IMG/VR virus record: IMGVR_UViG_3300020477_000079
Span: 1 to 33,948 of that record
Reading direction: 5' to 3' (one strand)
Length of the DNA: 33,948 nucleotides
DNA from: a virus
Part shown: one piece after another, positions 9,197-16,022 of the stretch
Position numbering within the stretch: position 1 is the first letter of the stretch
How the letters are laid out: each line of letters begins with the position of its first letter
Position numbers and translations under genes: made by a program
The notes under the pieces: generated by a model
Seen by the model: only the letters and a program-made list of their open reading frames with translations
Database searches by the model: none
Told to the model about the DNA's origin: nothing

Positions 9197-10764
9197 AATT
9201 ACAAGAATCAATTTTACAAATCATTGACGTTGGTGGTACAGACATTAGTGGAAATGCTAAACCACAAGCAACAAAGATAACTGGTGGACCACATTGGTTA
9301 CAACATGAAATAACAGAAGATGTTGAAGAAACAATGGAAACATCTGTAAAAGGTGCATTAGAACAAATTGCTAAAGGTAAAACTTATGATGAGTGGGCAA
9401 AAACTACTAAGATGAGTGCTGAAGTAAAAGCTGAAGTAAGAAAAAGATTAGATGAAATGGGCGATGAAGAAGAAGGAGATGAAGAAGAATCTCATGGTGC
9501 CCATCATCAAAAAGATCATATAACAAAAGCAGTGTTCGATTCTTTACCACCTGAAGAACAAGAAAAACAACAAGACAGTTTAAGAAATGCAATGAAGTCA
9601 CATGGTTTGGGTGATGATGAAGAAGAACAACAACCAGAAGGTGAAGAACAACCTCAAGAAGAACCACCACCCGCACCACAACAAACAAATGGTAATGGTT
9701 TGGACTATGAAATAGAAGATGAAAAGAAAGAGAAGAAAGAACCAAAAGTAAAACTTTCAAATAAAAAGGAAAAGGTGACTATCAATCCGAAAATGGAATC
9801 AAAGGAAATGAAAAGAAAGTCTTTAATCAATGAATTAAGACAGAAACATTTACAAGAAAAAGCTCCACCAGGGAGAGAAGATCAAGTCAAAGCTTTGAAA
9901 AGTAAAGTAGGAAAAGATAGTGCTTATGCTATTGCTTGGGCACAACACAATAAACATGGTAAACCAAGCAAAGAAGAAGAAGTTGTTTCTAAAGAAGTTA
10001 GAAAAGTTGACTTTGTTGATGGTATTACAGAAGAATTAACAAATAAAGATGGTCATACTTTTGTTATTAGTGATAGAGGTATTAAAGGTAAAAGTCAAGA
10101 TAAAGTAAGAATGCATGTCCAAGATAAGAGTGGTAAGAAGATTAAAGATTGGGGATCTCATGTTTCATTAGACCAAGCTAGAAAGTTTGCTAAGTCCAGA
10201 GGATTTAATGAAATGTCTGGTGATATGGCATATCGTGCAATGGATAAAGCTGAGAAAAAAAGCAGGGGTGAAATGTCAGTTAATGATCCTGAAAAAGCTA
10301 AAAGAAAAGCAAAACAAGCACAAAAATTTGCTGACTATTCTATAAAGAAAACACTTAATAAAGAAGATAAAGATCCTTGTTGGAAAGGTTATAAACAAGT
10401 AGGAATGAAAAAGAAAAATGGTAAAAAAGTTCCTAATTGTGTTCCAGAAGAACAAGTAAATGAAAAGTATGATGAAATGAAAAATGTAGTTCAATCAAGA
10501 ATGTCACCATTGGAAATAGTAAAGGCATTGAAAGATAAGGTTGACTCTGTAGATCCTTCAGAAATGAGAGGAAGTTCTTGGTCAGACTATGAACAAGGTC
10601 TTCAAGAGTTGGAGAAGATGGTACAACCAGGAAGAAATGCATTAATGTATAGAATAAGAGATTTAGATACAGGAGACTCGGGGGAGATTGAGAATTTTGT
10701 ATTTGTAATGGTAGATAAAATACCTAAATATAAGGAAATGGGCTATCAGGTAGTAGCTGATTAA
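9193..10764 (+). CDS. Charged multi-segment head-associated/structural-type protein
   Basis: 523 residues. It begins MKLQESILQI, a weaker relative of the neighbouring leaders. Residues 85-210 are low-complexity Glu/Gln/Pro/Lys (EEEGDEEE, PPPAPQQ) and probably disordered. Two compact motifs follow that I recall from many marine phage proteins: KSKVGKDSAYAIAWAQHNK (about 236-254) and a Cys-containing DPCWKGYKQVGMKKKNG...PNCVPEE segment (about 393-420). A region with HTFVISDRGIKG...LDQARKFAKSRG lies between them. The C-terminal 90 residues are a separate acidic domain. It overlaps the preceding gene by 4 bases. I infer a prohead core or internal head protein from context; the function is not demonstrated. 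Confidence 0.6.
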   Translation: MKLQESILQIIDVGGTDISGNAKPQATKITGGPHWLQHEITEDVEETMETSVKGALEQIAKGKTYDEWAKTTKMSAEVKAEVRKRLDEMGDEEEGDEEESHGAHHQKDHITKAVFDSLPPEEQEKQQDSLRNAMKSHGLGDDEEEQQPEGEEQPQEEPPPAPQQTNGNGLDYEIEDEKKEKKEPKVKLSNKKEKVTINPKMESKEMKRKSLINELRQKHLQEKAPPGREDQVKALKSKVGKDSAYAIAWAQHNKHGKPSKEEEVVSKEVRKVDFVDGITEELTNKDGHTFVISDRGIKGKSQDKVRMHVQDKSGKKIKDWGSHVSLDQARKFAKSRGFNEMSGDMAYRAMDKAEKKSRGEMSVNDPEKAKRKAKQAQKFADYSIKKTLNKEDKDPCWKGYKQVGMKKKNGKKVPNCVPEEQVNEKYDEMKNVVQSRMSPLEIVKALKDKVDSVDPSEMRGSSWSDYEQGLQELEKMVQPGRNALMYRIRDLDTGDSGEIENFVFVMVDKIPKYKEMGYQVVAD

Positions 10765-10781
10765 TTTATAAAGGAGACAAA

Positions 10782-10943
10782 ATGGCTGAATCAGGAAAGA
10801 AAACTGAATCAAAAAAACCAGAAGCGCCAAAAGCGAAACCTGCTCCACCACCTCCTGCACCAAAAAAGGATGATGGAAAGTGGAAAGAGTTGGGATTTAG
10901 ATCTCAGGCGGCTTATCAAAAATTTTTAGACAAAGGTTTATAA
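10782..10943 (+). CDS. 53-residue Lys/Pro/Ala-rich small protein
   Basis: ATG at 10782 follows a strong ribosome site (AAGGAGACAAA); TAA is at 10941-10943. The first 30 residues are a Lys/Pro/Ala-rich, probably disordered linker (PKAKPAPPPPAPKK), and the last 20 form a small hydrophobic helix (WKELGFRSQAAYQKFLDKGL). The good ribosome site and tight packing between two genes support it as real. No function recognised. Confidence 0.6.
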   Translation: MAESGKKTESKKPEAPKAKPAPPPPAPKKDDGKWKELGFRSQAAYQKFLDKGL

Positions 10944-10952
10944 GGAGTACAT

Positions 10953-11195
10953 ATGGCTTTATGGGGAGCAGACGATAGCGCGGGTAGCAAACCAAAATGG
11001 TTAACCGCATCAGAAAAAACAGGTTGTTTAGGTGCCGATGCAACAGAAACGGCGGCATCAAGTAAAGTAAATCATCAAGGCTGGACAGTTGCTGCCGGTG
11101 GTAATGGTAATGCAAATGCAATGAGAGAAACATTGGTTTGTGTTAATATGACATCTGACGTCGGCGCTGGTGACGATTCTGATCTTGGTGCATAA
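10953..11195 (+). CDS. Small conserved marine-phage protein (virion-associated?)
   Basis: 80 residues starting MALWGADDSAGSKPKWL, with GWTVAAGGNGNANAMRETLVC in the middle and an acidic end (GAGDDSDLGA). From memory, T4-like marine phages carry short proteins of this pattern (MA-WG...PK...GWV...GTGGR...ETLV) in structural regions. AAGGAG lies 8 bases before the start. No transmembrane helix. A small structural or decoration protein is likely, but the role is unknown. Confidence 0.6.
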   Translation: MALWGADDSAGSKPKWLTASEKTGCLGADATETAASSKVNHQGWTVAAGGNGNANAMRETLVCVNMTSDVGAGDDSDLGA

Positions 11196-11221
11196 TTTTT
11201 TAATTTAGGAGATTTTAAATA

Positions 11222-11515
11222 ATGGCTGATAAAAAAATAACAGACTTGAATGCAGCAACTGCTGCAAGTATTGATGATTTAGTAATGATCGTCAATGATC
11301 CTACTGGTAATTCTCCTGCTAACCAAAAGATTACTGTTCAAAACTTCTTTAAACTTCCTACTGGAACTACAGCTGAAGTTGGAGCTTGGACTAATCTAGC
11401 GGCAGGACAATTAGCTTGGATTAGTGATGGAAACGCTGGTGCAGCAACACTCGGTGTTTATGATGGAGCGGCATGGAAAGTTGTAACAATGGGAGCTACT
11501 GCGTCCGCAAGTTAA
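11222..11515 (+). CDS. Small fibre-like structural protein
   Basis: 97 residues. The N-terminal half, KKITDLNAATAASIDDLVMIV followed by KITVQNFF, matches the short module often found at the start of phage tail-fibre proteins. The C-terminal half (GQLAWISDGNAGAATLGVYDGAAWKVV) resembles a beta-rich fibre repeat. AGGAG occurs 15 bases upstream of the ATG. The protein is much shorter than a complete fibre, so it may be a tip or accessory piece, or an attachment subunit. Confidence 0.6.
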   Translation: MADKKITDLNAATAASIDDLVMIVNDPTGNSPANQKITVQNFFKLPTGTTAEVGAWTNLAAGQLAWISDGNAGAATLGVYDGAAWKVVTMGATASAS

Positions 11516-11545
11516 TATTATATTATTTTTATTTGAAAGGTTATT

Positions 11546-11746
11546 ATGAGTGTTGACAGTAAAGATTTGGCAATGGATGATGTATTTAAAAAGCGTGAAG
11601 AGTTGGTGAATACTAATAAAGTATTAGGAGAAAAATTCACCAACCTTCAACAAGAGTTAGTGAATACTGAAAAACAAATTCACATGGTTAATGGTGCACT
11701 TAATGTAATTGATCTATTAATCAATGATAATAAAGATGAGGAATGA
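11546..11746 (+). CDS. 66-residue coiled-coil protein
   Basis: Nearly the whole protein is a predicted amphipathic helix with heptad-like spacing (VFKKREELVNTNKVLGEKF, NLQQELVNTEKQIHMVNGAL), followed by an acidic tail NDNKDEE. AAAGG precedes the ATG. The stop overlaps the next start (ATGA). No known family; a small oligomeric scaffold or chaperone is possible. Confidence 0.55.
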   Translation: MSVDSKDLAMDDVFKKREELVNTNKVLGEKFTNLQQELVNTEKQIHMVNGALNVIDLLINDNKDEE

Positions 11747-12138
11747 GATTTGATAATCTCGAAGAAGATAATATAAATCTTTATTGCATGAAACATTATG
11801 ACAATCCTCAATGTAATACTGAAGTTGAGTATTATGAGGACTTGAAAAAAATTACTTATATTAAGAGACTTTTTAATCATTATAGATTGACAGGTGAATT
11901 AAAAACTAGATTAATCTTAAATCATTTTATAGTTTTTACTAATGTTTTTCCAGTTGAGCATGCAGTTAGAATATTATTTTTTAAAATGAATTCTGAATAT
12001 TATTCAATACTGAAAGGATTCTTAGTATACTTGTTTATGATGCCAAAGGTTGTGAAAGGTATAAGAGGAGAAAACATAATTTCATCTGATATTTTTATCG
12101 ATGAAAATGTTATAGAACAATTAAGGAATCTAAAATGA
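11743..12138 (+). CDS. Conserved phage protein of unknown function
   Basis: 131 residues: MRFDNLEEDNINLYCMKHYDNPQC..., then KKITYIKRLFNHYRLTGELKTRLILNHFIVFTNVF. I recall this 'LY-KHYDNP-C...YIKRL...G-L--RLILNHI' pattern from other T4-like marine phages, where it is unnamed. It is mostly helical, soluble, and has a hydrophobic stretch (GFLVYLFMMP) that is probably buried, not membrane-spanning. It is joined to both neighbours by ATGA overlaps, so it is expressed with the 226-residue protein that follows. Confidence 0.65.
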   Translation: MRFDNLEEDNINLYCMKHYDNPQCNTEVEYYEDLKKITYIKRLFNHYRLTGELKTRLILNHFIVFTNVFPVEHAVRILFFKMNSEYYSILKGFLVYLFMMPKVVKGIRGENIISSDIFIDENVIEQLRNLK

Positions 12139-12815
12139 GTATCGTAGGATCAGGTGTAGATTATTATCTAGCATATCAATTTATTAAAAAATTATCCACA
12201 CCATTCAAAGATACTGATGCTTACAAGTTAGGTATCATTGATGATAAGGGTAAGGTATTGAAGAAAAGAAGTCAACTGACTTCTAAAGAAAAAGAATCAT
12301 ACAAACTAATGGACACATTAGTTTTTAATTTAAAAAAATTTTTAGCAAAAGTTCCTGGTGGACAATCCAAGATAGGAACTCTTACTGCCGCATTGTTTCT
12401 ACTAAAGGAAGATATTCTTAGACATTCTTCTCTTAATCAATTAGAAGAACAATATAAAGAATTTGTGAACTCTCAAAAATGTTATGATCTTTTAAAAGAA
12501 TATCAAGAACCAATAAATAATTTTTTAAAAGAATCTGGACCTGGTACAGTAGCAACAGGTCAAGCGGGGTTAGGTTCAAATCCCCCTGGTCCAAAGAAGT
12601 TTGCAGGAGCAAGAGTATTTAAAGTTCCTACATCTACTTTTTTAAAAGCAAGAATGGGTAAGAAAAAATATGAACCATATCGAAAAATATTGGGTGAAAT
12701 TGATAATGGCGAAGAAATAAGACAATACGGAAGAAAGTATTATAAAGAACCAATTATCTTAGAAGATGAAACTACAGGTGCTATGTGTTATTTGAGATAT
12801 GGTAAGAAAGGATAA
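12135..12815 (+). CDS. Conserved phage protein of unknown function (virion-associated type)
   Basis: 226 residues. The N-terminal 120 residues (YQFIKKLSTPFKDTDAYKLGIIDDKGKVLKKR...YKLMDTLVFNLKKFLAKVPGGQSK) resemble a family I recall from marine and enterobacterial phages. A Gly/Pro-rich linker (140-155) leads to a C-terminal part with FKVPTSTFLKARMGKKKYEPYRK and YLRYGKKG. Basic overall, with no membrane helix. The upstream AAGGAA and the ATGA overlap support this start. No enzyme motif seen. Confidence 0.65.
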   Translation: MSIVGSGVDYYLAYQFIKKLSTPFKDTDAYKLGIIDDKGKVLKKRSQLTSKEKESYKLMDTLVFNLKKFLAKVPGGQSKIGTLTAALFLLKEDILRHSSLNQLEEQYKEFVNSQKCYDLLKEYQEPINNFLKESGPGTVATGQAGLGSNPPGPKKFAGARVFKVPTSTFLKARMGKKKYEPYRKILGEIDNGEEIRQYGRKYYKEPIILEDETTGAMCYLRYGKKG

Positions 12816-12817
12816 AA

Positions 12818-13249
12818 ATGTTACCTCTATTAGTACCTATGTTGACAAATGTTATTGGTGGTCTTGTTGCGGAAACTGCAACTGATCTTGCCAAAGAGCA
12901 TGTTACTGACATGATTGAAAAAGTAATTCCACCTGAAGCAATGCAAATAGTGGATAAATTAGTTGAAGCAGATCCTAGTCAACCATGTTCTGGTATGGTT
13001 GATTTAATTTCAAGAATGGCTGATCCTGATGATTTAGATGTTCCTGTTCCACCAATGCCAAGTGCTGATCAAATGTTGGGATGGTCTGAATCAATGGCTC
13101 CAGCGGCAGGACAAATAGTAGGAACTGCTATGGTGTCAGCGGCAGCGGCCATGAACACGTCAACATCAAATGAATTACATTTAACAATTAGACATGATAG
13201 TGAAACTGGTGCGTGGTCTTTTGAAGAACATGCCCATCCTCACTCATAA
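12818..13249 (+). CDS. Small protein with hydrophobic N-terminus, unknown
   Basis: 143 residues. The first 20 residues (MLPLLVPMLTNVIGGLVAET) are hydrophobic and may form an amphipathic or membrane-associated helix. Residues 85-113 are Pro/Met/Ala-rich, including AGQIVGTAMVSAAAAMN. The end is His-rich (EEHAHPHS). It starts 2 bases after the previous stop with AAAGGA upstream. Not recognised. The high Ala/Met content and the hydrophobic segments suggest membrane or virion-interior association, which is weak evidence. Confidence 0.55.
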   Translation: MLPLLVPMLTNVIGGLVAETATDLAKEHVTDMIEKVIPPEAMQIVDKLVEADPSQPCSGMVDLISRMADPDDLDVPVPPMPSADQMLGWSESMAPAAGQIVGTAMVSAAAAMNTSTSNELHLTIRHDSETGAWSFEEHAHPHS

Positions 13250-13260
13250 GGGAGATAGTT

Positions 13261-13593
13261 ATGGCAGGTATTCAAGAAACAAAAGAAGTACTTAAATTTA
13301 TTTTTTCATTGTCGGAAGCAGTGAATAAATCCATGGAGGATGATGACTTTAGTTGGTCTGATGCGAGATATTTTCTTGAACCACTAAAGGCATTGAAGCC
13401 CGCATTAAATGATATAGATCAAGTTATTCCAGAAGTAATGGATTTGGACGAATCTGAATTAGATGAATTAGTTGCTTATGCAAAAGAAGAATTTGATTTG
13501 GATGATGATGCGGCAGAAGAAAAAGTAGAACGTGTTGTTGATTGCGGTGTAGAACTACTTAAACTTTTCACAGAGTTAAAAAAGCCAGAATAA
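13261..13593 (+). CDS. Acidic helical protein, unknown
   Basis: 110 residues, very acidic (DDDFSWSD, DLDESELDELVAYAKEEFDLDDDAAEEKVE), helical and without Cys clusters or membrane segments. GGGAG lies upstream of the ATG. It is the last gene before the primase promoter region, so it probably closes an operon. Net acidity and small size are compatible with a chaperone or a DNA-mimic-like protein, but nothing specific supports either. Confidence 0.55.
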   Translation: MAGIQETKEVLKFIFSLSEAVNKSMEDDDFSWSDARYFLEPLKALKPALNDIDQVIPEVMDLDESELDELVAYAKEEFDLDDDAAEEKVERVVDCGVELLKLFTELKKPE

Positions 13594-13598
13594 ATAAC

Positions 13599-13627
13599 TT
13601 GACAATTTCCTCTTTGGGGTGTATACT
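13599..13627 (+). promoter_or_regulatory. Sigma70-type promoter for the primase operon
   Basis: TTGACA (13599-13604) is followed after exactly 17 bases by TATACT (13622-13627), one mismatch from the bacterial housekeeping consensus. Transcription would start near 13634, about 23 bases before the primase ATG. The promoter sits in one of the two largest intergenic gaps of the window and marks the switch from structural genes to replication and metabolism genes, as expected for an early promoter. Confidence 0.8.
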
Positions 13628-13654
13628 TACAGTGTAACTTTTCAAAGAGGAAAT
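13605..13654. promoter_or_regulatory. Perfect 12-bp inverted repeat spanning the promoter and the primase ribosome site
   Basis: Left arm ATTTCCTCTTTG (13605-13616) fills most of the spacer between the -35 and -10 hexamers. Right arm CAAAGAGGAAAT (13643-13654) contains the ribosome site AGAGG just before the ATG at 13657. In RNA made by read-through from upstream the arms could pair and hide the ribosome site; RNA from the local promoter would lack the left arm and stay open. It could also be a protein operator. Both are inferences from the repeat. Confidence 0.7.
13627..13637. promoter_or_regulatory. Short palindrome at the expected transcription start
   Basis: TTACA-G-TGTAA is an 11-base near-palindrome starting in the last base of the -10 hexamer and covering the predicted start of transcription. 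The position is typical for a repressor or phage regulator operator. It is short, so chance occurrence is possible. Confidence 0.3.
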
Positions 13655-13656
13655 AT

Positions 13657-14655
13657 ATGAGTTTATTCACTGATCAAAAGTATCTTAATATTCTATCTTC
13701 ACAACTACCTCTCTTTAAAAAGAAGGGAGATCATTTGTGGAACTTTCGTTGTCCCATCTGCGGTGACTCACGCAAAAACAAAACAAAAACTAGAGGGTAT
13801 GTTTACAGAAAACAAAACAATCTATTTTTTAAGTGTCACAACTGCGGGGATGGAAGATCTGTATCCAACTTAATTAAATTTTTAGATACAGATTTACATA
13901 AGCAATATGTTCTAGAAGTATACAAAGATTCACAAAATAGATTTACACAACCAAAAGAAAAACCTCAATATAATTTTAGAAGACCCACTTTTAAGAAAAA
14001 GAAACAAGTAAAGTTACCTACCATAAAATCATTATCAGATGATCATTACGCTAAATCATATCTAGTTAAAAGAAAGATACCAGATAAGTTTCTTAGTTTA
14101 ATTTATTATGCGGAAGACTTTTCTTCTTGGGTCAAACAATATGATGAAGAATATAAAGGTGACTCTGATCCAAGAATATTAATTCCATTTTTTGATAAAC
14201 ATGGAAACTTAATTGCTGCTCAAGGTAGAGCTCTTAATAATACTAAATTAAGATATATCACTATAAAAATTGAGAAGGATGCACAGAAATTATATGGACT
14301 TGATAGAGCAAATTTAAATAAAAAAGTTTATGTGGTTGAAGGTCCAATAGATTCTATGTTCTTGGATAATTGCGTTGCCATGGCTGGATCAGATGTTTCT
14401 GATCTTTCATCCATAAAGGATAAGGTTATTATATATGATAATGAACCAAGAAACAGAGAGATAGTGAAAAAGATGGAAAAAACTATTGAAAATCAAACAC
14501 CTATATGTATTTGGCCATCCGACTTGAAATTTAAGGATATTAATGATATAATAATATCAGGTGTTAGTAAAGATAGTATCAAAGATATTATAGATAGTAA
14601 TACATATGTTGGTCCACCAGCAATCTTAAAGTTAAATTTTTGGAGAAAGATATGA
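13657..14655 (+). CDS. 61: DNA primase, T4 gp61-like
   Basis: 332 residues, close to the length of T4 gp61 (about 340). It makes RNA primers for lagging-strand synthesis together with the replicative helicase. An N-terminal zinc finger is clear: C32-P-I-C35 and C60-H-N-C63, with basic residues between. The TOPRIM catalytic domain follows: VYVVEGPIDS with E228 and D232, VIIYDNE with D261, and a KFKDIND segment (291-297). AAGAGGAAA lies 6 bases before the ATG, within a perfect inverted repeat that may control its access. It is the first gene after a strong promoter. It ends in an ATGA overlap with the small gene at 14652. Confidence 0.9.
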   Translation: MSLFTDQKYLNILSSQLPLFKKKGDHLWNFRCPICGDSRKNKTKTRGYVYRKQNNLFFKCHNCGDGRSVSNLIKFLDTDLHKQYVLEVYKDSQNRFTQPKEKPQYNFRRPTFKKKKQVKLPTIKSLSDDHYAKSYLVKRKIPDKFLSLIYYAEDFSSWVKQYDEEYKGDSDPRILIPFFDKHGNLIAAQGRALNNTKLRYITIKIEKDAQKLYGLDRANLNKKVYVVEGPIDSMFLDNCVAMAGSDVSDLSSIKDKVIIYDNEPRNREIVKKMEKTIENQTPICIWPSDLKFKDINDIIISGVSKDSIKDIIDSNTYVGPPAILKLNFWRKI

Positions 14656-14837
14656 AAAAATATCTAGTAGTTTTAGAATCACCAGAAGGTGAATTAGTAA
14701 GAGAAGTTCATGAAGCAAATGATATAACAGATGCTAAAGTAAAAGTCTTTGGAATACCTGTTGACTCTGATGGTAAACATGGAGACAAAACAAAGTATGT
14801 AGATCATACATTTTTGAGAGCGGTTGAACAATTATGA
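14652..14837 (+). CDS. 61-residue small protein downstream of primase
   Basis: I prefer ATG 14652 (MKKYLVVLESPEGELVREV) over the TTG at 14640, because TGGAGAAAG lies just upstream at the right distance and the start overlaps the primase stop as ATGA. The protein is a compact alpha/beta-looking sequence with KVKVFGIPVDSDGKHGDKTKYVDHTFLRAVE. Unknown function; its operon position suggests a replication accessory role. Its stop overlaps the next start (ATGA). Confidence 0.6.
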   Translation: MKKYLVVLESPEGELVREVHEANDITDAKVKVFGIPVDSDGKHGDKTKYVDHTFLRAVEQL

Positions 14838-15310
14838 ATATATTTTTCTTAGATAAAGATCCAATCACTGCAGCACAATATCATTGTGATAAACATTGTG
14901 TTAAAATGATATTGGAATCTGCACAACTTCTATCTACTGCACATAGAATATTAGATGAAGATGATGCACATCCTAACTTATATAAAGTAGCCCATAAGAA
15001 TCATCCAAGTACAATTTGGACTAGATCTTCAGAGGATCACTATATATGGTTGTATGAATTGTTTAGAAATTTATCTATTGAATTTAGTAATAGATATAGT
15101 AAAGTACATTTGTCATGGGAAAAGTTAGGTTTTATTCTTGACTCTTTACCAAAAAATATTAAAGATAATGGATGGATAGACCCCCCTCAATGTATGCCTG
15201 ATTACTGTAAAAAGTCTGATACTGTTGAAGCATACAGAACATATTACAAGTCAGAGAAAGCAAGTTTCTGTACTTGGAAAACACAACAACCCATATGGTG
15301 GAATGAATAG
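14834..15310 (+). CDS. Conserved Cys/His-rich phage protein, unknown
   Basis: 158 residues. The N-terminus MNIFFLDKDPITAAQYHCDKHCVKMILESAQLLSTAHR has a tight H17-C18...H21-C22 cluster that could bind metal. Conserved-looking HPSTIWTRSSEDHYIWLYEL and an IDPPQCMPDYC segment follow, and the C-terminus is AYRTYYKSEKASFCTWK. I recall relatives in many marine T4-like phages without a proven role. It sits between a primase-linked small gene and a Mom-like DNA-modification gene, and its end overlaps the latter by 8 bases. An enzyme acting on nucleic acid is plausible from context only. Confidence 0.65.
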   Translation: MNIFFLDKDPITAAQYHCDKHCVKMILESAQLLSTAHRILDEDDAHPNLYKVAHKNHPSTIWTRSSEDHYIWLYELFRNLSIEFSNRYSKVHLSWEKLGFILDSLPKNIKDNGWIDPPQCMPDYCKKSDTVEAYRTYYKSEKASFCTWKTQQPIWWNE

Positions 15311-16022
15311 TATAAATCATGAAGGAGTTAATTTTCATTTCTGTACTGGTGAAAGAAAACCCGCAAGACAATTAGTTTTAGATTATCATTATTCTGGTAG
15401 ATGTCATAACAATCCAGTTATGGTTGGAAGTCTACATTTAGATGGTGGACTGTTTGGTGATAAAGGTGAGATAGTTGCTGCATGTATATTTGGTTTGTCA
15501 AATAATAATACATGGGCAGTTAAAAAAGTAAATGTTATTGAGTTAGTTAGACTAGTAAGAAAAGAAGGTATTAAAGCACCCTTGAGTTGGCTCATATCAA
15601 AGACTATCAAAGCATTAAAGCAAAAGGGTGGTTATGATATCGCTATATCCTATGCTGATGCAACACAAGAACATCATGGAGGAATCTATCAAGCATGTTC
15701 ATGGAACTATCATACATACAGAGAACCAGGTGAAGATGGTTTAATTATTGATGGGGAGTTTGTTCCACGCAGAAGTGTTTCAACTAGATTTGGAACTTAT
15801 TCAAAAGGTAAACTAAGTGAAATGTTTGATGAAGTTAGAGATGATCCTGGTATTCTTGCATTTGCTGGTGAAGTAGAAAAAGTTAAAAAAGTTGAATGGA
15901 AAGAACACATAGATAAAGGTAAGTACTTGTATTGGATTTCTTTAAATAAAAAAGGAAAACATATAGCAACCAAAGAATTAAATTTTGAGATGAATCCTTA
16001 TCCAAAACCTGAAAGGAAATAA
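15303..16022 (+). CDS. Mom-like (GNAT-fold) DNA modification protein
   Basis: 239 residues from ATG 15303, which overlaps the previous stop; a longer start at 15225 would overlap the previous gene by 86 bases. Mu Mom converts adenine in phage DNA to a carbamoylmethyl-type derivative that blocks restriction. The Mom-type pattern is visible in order: HYSGR (29-33), IVAACIFG (57-64), IELVRLVRKEGIKAPLSWLISKTIKAL (79-105) and ISYADATQEHHGGIYQACSW (115-134). These match the 'HYSxR', 'ELxRL...S..I' and 'SYAD..xGHxGxIYQAxxW' elements of that family. The C-terminal 80 residues are basic. Location next to the primase and before glycosyltransferases supports a DNA-modification role. The exact chemistry is unknown. 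Confidence 0.7.
   Translation: MNSINHEGVNFHFCTGERKPARQLVLDYHYSGRCHNNPVMVGSLHLDGGLFGDKGEIVAACIFGLSNNNTWAVKKVNVIELVRLVRKEGIKAPLSWLISKTIKALKQKGGYDIAISYADATQEHHGGIYQACSWNYHTYREPGEDGLIIDGEFVPRRSVSTRFGTYSKGKLSEMFDEVRDDPGILAFAGEVEKVKKVEWKEHIDKGKYLYWISLNKKGKHIATKELNFEMNPYPKPERK

Noticed and set aside
11513-11530. Palindrome TAATAT-T-ATATTA followed by five T, as a terminator
   Set aside because: The stem is AT-only with a one-base centre, too weak to terminate, and the next gene follows closely in the same direction.
12561-12593. tRNA 3'-end-like string (GGTTCAAATCCCC ... TGGTCCA)
   Set aside because: Only a 4-bp GGGG/CCCC stem with a 12-base loop forms; there is no anticodon or D arm, and it lies in frame within the 226-residue protein (GLGSNPPGP).
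13589-13596. AATAAATA as a late promoter
   Set aside because: Resembles the T4-type late motif but overlaps the stop codon of the previous gene in an AT-rich background, and a much stronger promoter lies directly downstream.
14640-14651. TTG start for the small gene after primase
   Set aside because: ATG at 14652 has a well-placed ribosome site and the common ATGA overlap.
15225-15302. Longer start for the Mom-like gene
   Set aside because: It would overlap the previous gene by 86 bases, and the added residues do not extend the Mom-like region; ATG 15303 overlaps the upstream stop as is usual here.
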